A stretch of DNA of 8,803 nt from assembly GCA_003660485.1 (NCBI GenBank), contig QMUI01000023.1, positions 1 to 8,803 of the forward strand. The letters are read 5' to 3'. Positions 5,906-8,803 of this stretch are shown one piece after another (position 1 is the stretch's first letter; each line of letters starts with the position of its first letter). The notes beneath the pieces are model-generated. The model saw only the letters and a list, made by a program, of their open reading frames with translations, did not search any database and was not told the DNA's origin. The position numbers and the translations under genes were made by a program. Origin of the DNA: Thermococci archaeon (lineage in GTDB: Archaea; Methanobacteriota_B; Thermococci; Thermococcales; Thermococcaceae).

Positions 5906-7336
5906 ATGAAGCTACCCCAACACAAGACTAAGATAGTTGCAACAATAGGACCGGCAACAAACTCGAGGAAGATGATAGAAAAACTAATAAAAGCCGGGAT
6001 GAGTGTCGCAAGACTAAACTTTTCTCATGGAACTTTTGATGAACATGCAAGGGTTATAGAGACAATAAGAGACGTCTCATTGAAGTTAGATAGAAGGGTT
6101 GCAATACTAGCGGATCTCCCTGGGCTAAAAATAAGGGTGGGAGAGATTAAGGGAGGTTACATTGAGCTTAGGAGAGGAGATAAGGTAGTTTTAACTACCA
6201 GGGACATTGAAGGGGATGAGACAACGATACCAGTTGAATATAAAGACTTTCCAAAGCTTGTCTCTAGGGGAGATACTATATATTTGAGCGATGGATATAT
6301 AGTCTTGAAAGTTGAAGATGTTAGAGAAAGAGAAGTCGAGGCAGTCGTTGTTTCTGGAGGGAAGTTGTTCTCGAGGAAGGGTGTCAACATCCCTAAGGCC
6401 CACCTACCAGTTGAGGCCATTACACCGAGAGATATGGAGATAATAGAGTTCGCAGTTGAACATGGAGTTGATGCTATAGGCCTGAGTTTCGTTGGTAGCG
6501 TTTACGATGTTCTGAAAGTTAAAGGGTTCCTAGAGAAGAAGAACGCTGGGGATATATTCGTTATAGCAAAAATAGAGAGGCCAGATGCTATTAGGAACTT
6601 TGATGAAATACTGAACGCTGCGGACGGAATAATGATAGCCAGGGGTGATCTAGGCGTAGAGATGCCGATTGAAAAGCTACCTATATTACAGAAAAAACTT
6701 ATCAGGAAAGCGAATCAGGAAGGGAAGCCTGTGATTACCGCAACCCAGATGCTCGTTTCTATGACTACCGAAAAGGTTCCCACAAGGGCTGAGGTTACCG
6801 ATGTTGCAAACGCAATACTTGATGGAACTGACGCAGTAATGCTTTCAGAGGAAACCGCTGTTGGAAAGTTTCCGATTGAGGCCGTAGAGATGATGGCAAA
6901 AATAGCAAAGGTTACTGAAGAGTACAGGGAAAGCTTTGGACTCAGTAGGATAAGAGAGTGGCTGGAAACTAACATTCACAGAGGCACGATAAAGGAGGCA
7001 ATTACGAGGAGCGTAATAGATGCTCTCTGCACAGTTGATATAAAGTACATCTTAACTCCAACGAGAACGGGAAGGACGGCTAGGCTTATTTCAAGGTTCA
7101 AGCCAAAGCAGTGGATACTAGCATTCTCAACAAGCGAGAGGGTCTGCAACAACCTGATGTTCAGCTATGGAGTGTACTCTTTCCGCCTAGAAGAGGGATT
7201 TGATGAGAGGGATATAGTTAGGCTGATCAAGGGGCTAGGGCTCGTGGAAAGTGACGACATGGTTCTTATGACAGAAGGCAGGCCGATAGAGAAAACTGTT
7301 GGGACGAACTCCATAAAAATATTCCAGATAGCCTAG
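5906..7336 (+). CDS. pyk: Pyruvate kinase
   Basis: This is a cytosolic glycolytic enzyme of 476 residues (usual length) converting phosphoenolpyruvate and ADP to pyruvate and ATP. The order of parts is N-terminal barrel start KTKIVATIGPATNS (7-20), RLNFSHG (36-42; substrate Arg36, metal/ADP region), the B domain at about 76-160, the signature VIAKIERPDAI with catalytic Lys222 and metal-binding Glu224, RGDLGVEMP (246-254, Asp248), TATQMLVSM (278-286), PTRAEVTDVANAILDGTDAV, and a C-terminal domain from about 355. The usual LDTKGPEIR motif is LADLPGLKIR here; Lys75 stands where K+-dependent enzymes have Glu, predicting K+ independence. ATG 5906 is the first start in frame with GGTGGG a few bases upstream. 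It is downstream of the permease in the same direction, with a glycolytic regulatory motif in the gap. Its TAG stop overlaps the convergent transporter gene's stop by the palindrome CTAG. Confidence 0.97.
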   Translation: MKLPQHKTKIVATIGPATNSRKMIEKLIKAGMSVARLNFSHGTFDEHARVIETIRDVSLKLDRRVAILADLPGLKIRVGEIKGGYIELRRGDKVVLTTRDIEGDETTIPVEYKDFPKLVSRGDTIYLSDGYIVLKVEDVREREVEAVVVSGGKLFSRKGVNIPKAHLPVEAITPRDMEIIEFAVEHGVDAIGLSFVGSVYDVLKVKGFLEKKNAGDIFVIAKIERPDAIRNFDEILNAADGIMIARGDLGVEMPIEKLPILQKKLIRKANQEGKPVITATQMLVSMTTEKVPTRAEVTDVANAILDGTDAVMLSEETAVGKFPIEAVEMMAKIAKVTEEYRESFGLSRIREWLETNIHRGTIKEAITRSVIDALCTVDIKYILTPTRTGRTARLISRFKPKQWILAFSTSERVCNNLMFSYGVYSFRLEEGFDERDIVRLIKGLGLVESDDMVLMTEGRPIEKTVGTNSIKIFQIA

Positions 7337-8484
7337 TGCAAAGCTAGAGCGACTACGAAAATCGTTCCCAGGACATCAGCTATAGTTGTTATCAGGGGAA
7401 CTCCAAGGTTGTCAGGGTCGAGATGAATCCTAGGAGCAACGAGAACTAATGTTGCCCCTATGATCATCACAGCCAGGGCGATCAGAGGATACCCTAGGAT
7501 CAAAGGAGTTACAAGATCGGAGTGCACATGCATTGTAAGCTCAACTATTAGAATTGCCATAACGTTTGCGATTACCATCAAGGGAACGCTCATTAAGAGC
7601 ATTGCCAGTATTTCAAGGAAAGTATCCTTTGACTTTACCCCTTCTTCACCTTCTAGATGATATCTGGTCGATAACCTAGCTACTATGACGCTCCCCATAT
7701 TGCCCAGACTGTCAAGGATGGAAGGATAGAGAACGGCCAAAAGTACCATCTTCCCTATCGCCGAGGAGTACTGCTCAAGGAGAGAGCCTGCAAATGACTC
7801 TATCAACGCTAAGAGGGTTAATATACCTGCAATTTCGGTAAAGCTACGCTCAATGATGTTCCCACTCTTTATCCCCATCCACATAAGTATGCCTAACGTG
7901 AAGAAAAACAGAAGATAGAATATTTTCCTGTTGGCGAGGTAAAGCTTCAGGAAGAATATGAGGGTCGGAATCGTTACTATGTCGGATATCGATGTTATTA
8001 ATGGTGCGGCTATTCTATCCGGGTCGAATCCTCTCGAATATGGAACAACAGTTATCAGAGCTGCAGAGTATCCCAAAATTATCCCTATCACAAGGGCCGA
8101 AAGGATGACAACGAGCAACGCGGCAACTGCCGTCTTAAGGTTGTCCGTGTGTAACACTCCAATAATCCAAAGAATTATCAGGGGTATCTTTGAGGAGAAA
8201 ATTGCTCTCAAAACTTCTCTCTTGAGTTCCCTGTCCTTGAGTCCCTTTATAATTCCAAGATTTAATTTTGTTGTCAGCCTAGAGGCAAGAGTTCCAAAAA
8301 CATTCCCCCTAAGATCCATAAGGCCTGGGAGGATGACGAGAATTATGGGGAAGTTCTTTGCGATTTCAGAATAGTTAACGCCTAAGAAAGTCCCTCCTAC
8401 GAAATCAAGAACTAAGCAGAGAAGCAATGGTGGGAATGTATATCTTATTGATTCTTTCAACTTTTGGAGGGCAATTGTTGCCAT
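7333..8484 (-). CDS. Fused two-domain MgtE/SLC41-like divalent cation transporter
   Basis: This is an integral membrane protein of 383 residues built from two copies of the MgtE membrane domain, without the bacterial N domain or CBS domains. Copy 1 has PGLMDLRGNVFGTLASRLTT (about residues 53-72) and DPDRIAAPLITSISDIV (about 154-170). Copy 2 repeats them as PSILDSLGNMGSVIVARLST (about 254-273) and DPDNLGVPLITTIADVLG (about 355-373). The Asp ending each second motif (SD, AD) is the equivalent of the pore Mg2+ ligand of bacterial MgtE. One chain therefore resembles an MgtE homodimer, the arrangement of eukaryotic SLC41. Likely substrates are Mg2+ or related divalent ions; direction and regulation cannot be read. 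I prefer ATG 8484 because GAGGAGGG sits seven bases before it but directly abuts the alternative ATG at 8490. It converges on pyk with a 4-bp overlap. Confidence 0.88.
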   Translation of the reverse strand: MATIALQKLKESIRYTFPPLLLCLVLDFVGGTFLGVNYSEIAKNFPIILVILPGLMDLRGNVFGTLASRLTTKLNLGIIKGLKDRELKREVLRAIFSSKIPLIILWIIGVLHTDNLKTAVAALLVVILSALVIGIILGYSAALITVVPYSRGFDPDRIAAPLITSISDIVTIPTLIFFLKLYLANRKIFYLLFFFTLGILMWMGIKSGNIIERSFTEIAGILTLLALIESFAGSLLEQYSSAIGKMVLLAVLYPSILDSLGNMGSVIVARLSTRYHLEGEEGVKSKDTFLEILAMLLMSVPLMVIANVMAILIVELTMHVHSDLVTPLILGYPLIALAVMIIGATLVLVAPRIHLDPDNLGVPLITTIADVLGTIFVVALALH

Positions 8485-8490
8485 TCTCAT

Positions 8491-8498
8491 CCCTCCTC
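8491..8498 (-). promoter_or_regulatory. Shine-Dalgarno of the MgtE/SLC41-like gene
   Basis: GAGGAGGG on the minus strand. Spacing of about six bases suits ATG 8484, while no spacing remains for the in-frame ATG 8490. This decides the start by two codons. Confidence 0.65.
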
Positions 8499-8517
8499 AT
8501 CCTCTCACCCCTGACAA

Positions 8518-8530
8518 GGCTATAAAAAGG
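8518..8530 (-). promoter_or_regulatory. TATA box of the MgtE/SLC41-like gene
   Basis: The minus-strand sequence is CCTTTTTATAGCC, centred near 8524. Initiation about 26 bp on falls near 8498, leaving a leader of about 14 nt that contains the GAGGAGGG Shine-Dalgarno. Confidence 0.65.
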
Positions 8531-8540
8531 CAAATTTAAA

Positions 8541-8552
8541 CTTTTTGTATAA
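8541..8552 (+). promoter_or_regulatory. Candidate TATA box of the DUF59-type gene
   Basis: CTTTTTGTATAA lies about 48 bp before ATG 8595, giving a leader of about 20 nt with the AGAGG-like ribosome site (8582-8586). It is close to, and diverges from, the transporter TATA box. The surrounding tract is AT-rich throughout, so the exact element is uncertain. Confidence 0.4.
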
Positions 8553-8594
8553 TCAAAAAGAACGTTAATAAAGCTTCAAGAAGAGGAAAAGATC

Positions 8595-8803
8595 ATGAAG
8601 GTATACCATCCTAAAAGAGAATGGCCTGAAGAATATAGGAAGGTCTTGGAGGAAATGCGGGACATAATAGATCCAGTCAGCGGTGAGAGCATACTGGACT
8701 CAGGAGTTTTAGCTGGGATTGAAGTCACGGAAAACACCCTAAAGGTTTGGCTCAAGTTCGAGAGCCAGGCAGAATATAACATCTTGGGCGGTGCGGCAAT
8801 GGC
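8595..8803 (+). CDS. MIP18/PaaD (DUF59)-family protein, 3'-truncated by the window end
   Basis: Only the first 69 codons are present. The protein begins MKVYHPKREWPEEYRKVLEE, then has the family signature IIDPVSGESILDSGVLAGIEV (about residues 24-44) followed by a beta strand LKVWLKFES. DUF59/MIP18 proteins act in cytosolic iron-sulfur cluster assembly or insertion (SufT, PaaD and CIA2 relatives). No Cys is visible in this part; the conserved Cys of many members would lie further on. ATG 8595 follows an AAGAGG sequence by eight bases and a TATA candidate at 8541. A minus-strand frame over the same bases has no such family resemblance. The gene is divergent from the MgtE-like transporter with 110 bp between starts. 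The precise client of the protein is unknown. Confidence 0.82.
   Translation, partial: MKVYHPKREWPEEYRKVLEEMRDIIDPVSGESILDSGVLAGIEVTENTLKVWLKFESQAEYNILGGAAM

Noticed and set aside
6595..6615. TTTGATGAAATACTGA as a C/D box motif
   Set aside because: It is ordinary pyruvate kinase coding sequence (FDEILN), and no second box pair with proper spacing is present.
7958..8374. Plus-strand open frame of about 138 codons
   Set aside because: Antisense to the MgtE-like transporter, where hydrophobic codons often leave the other strand open; no family resemblance or ribosome site.
8576..8782. Minus-strand open frame at the right edge
   Set aside because: The plus strand over the same bases encodes a clear DUF59-type N-terminus with start and ribosome site; the minus frame shows no known motif.

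Overview
The window reads as chromosomal DNA of a hyperthermophilic archaeon of the order Thermococcales, most probably a Pyrococcus species. The sequence grounds are archaeal promoters (C-T-rich/A-T TATA boxes about 25-30 bp before starts, with very short or absent leaders), tightly packed genes, and proteins that match from memory the Pyrococcus CoA-disulfide/sulfur reductase, pyruvate kinase, PfMATE and the small alanyl-tRNA editing protein AlaX. The species cannot be fixed by eye. I see no phage, plasmid, insertion sequence, CRISPR or RNA gene.

Left edge (1-560): two gene remnants lie head to head. On the minus strand an open frame (1 to about 262) encodes the interior of an unknown, probably extracellular protein with no start codon. 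On the plus strand 258-518 is the C-terminal half of AlaX, without its N-terminal half. Both lose their 5' parts at the same place (about 245-268), which looks like a rearrangement scar.

Centre left (562-3338): two tandem, translationally coupled MATE-family efflux transporters. The first carries all the PfMATE core residues at the PfMATE numbering. The second is a diverged paralogue with one core Asn changed to Thr and about 24 extra residues before its last helix.

Centre (3335-5883): a minus-strand CoA-dependent NAD(P)H sulfur oxidoreductase (nsr/CoADR) and a plus-strand MFS permease share an 83-bp divergent promoter region. Between the nsr TATA box and start is a near-perfect SurR site (GTTn3AACn5GTT type), as expected for a gene controlled by elemental sulfur.

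Right (5906-8803): pyruvate kinase follows the permease by 22 bp. That gap holds a good match to the Thermococcales Glycolytic Motif (TATCACN5GTGATA), the site of the TrmBL1/Tgr sugar regulator. Pyruvate kinase converges, with a 4-bp stop-codon overlap, on a minus-strand transporter made of two fused MgtE/SLC41 domains. That gene diverges from a truncated MIP18/DUF59-type protein running off the right edge.

Together this is mostly ordinary Pyrococcus core and transport genes. The regulatory sites tie it to sulfur (SurR) and sugar (TGM) control. The most unusual parts are the double-truncation junction at the left, the diverged MATE pair, and the two regulator sites flanking the permease. I found no convincing undescribed multi-gene system. 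No stretch longer than 300 bases lacks a gene or gene remnant.
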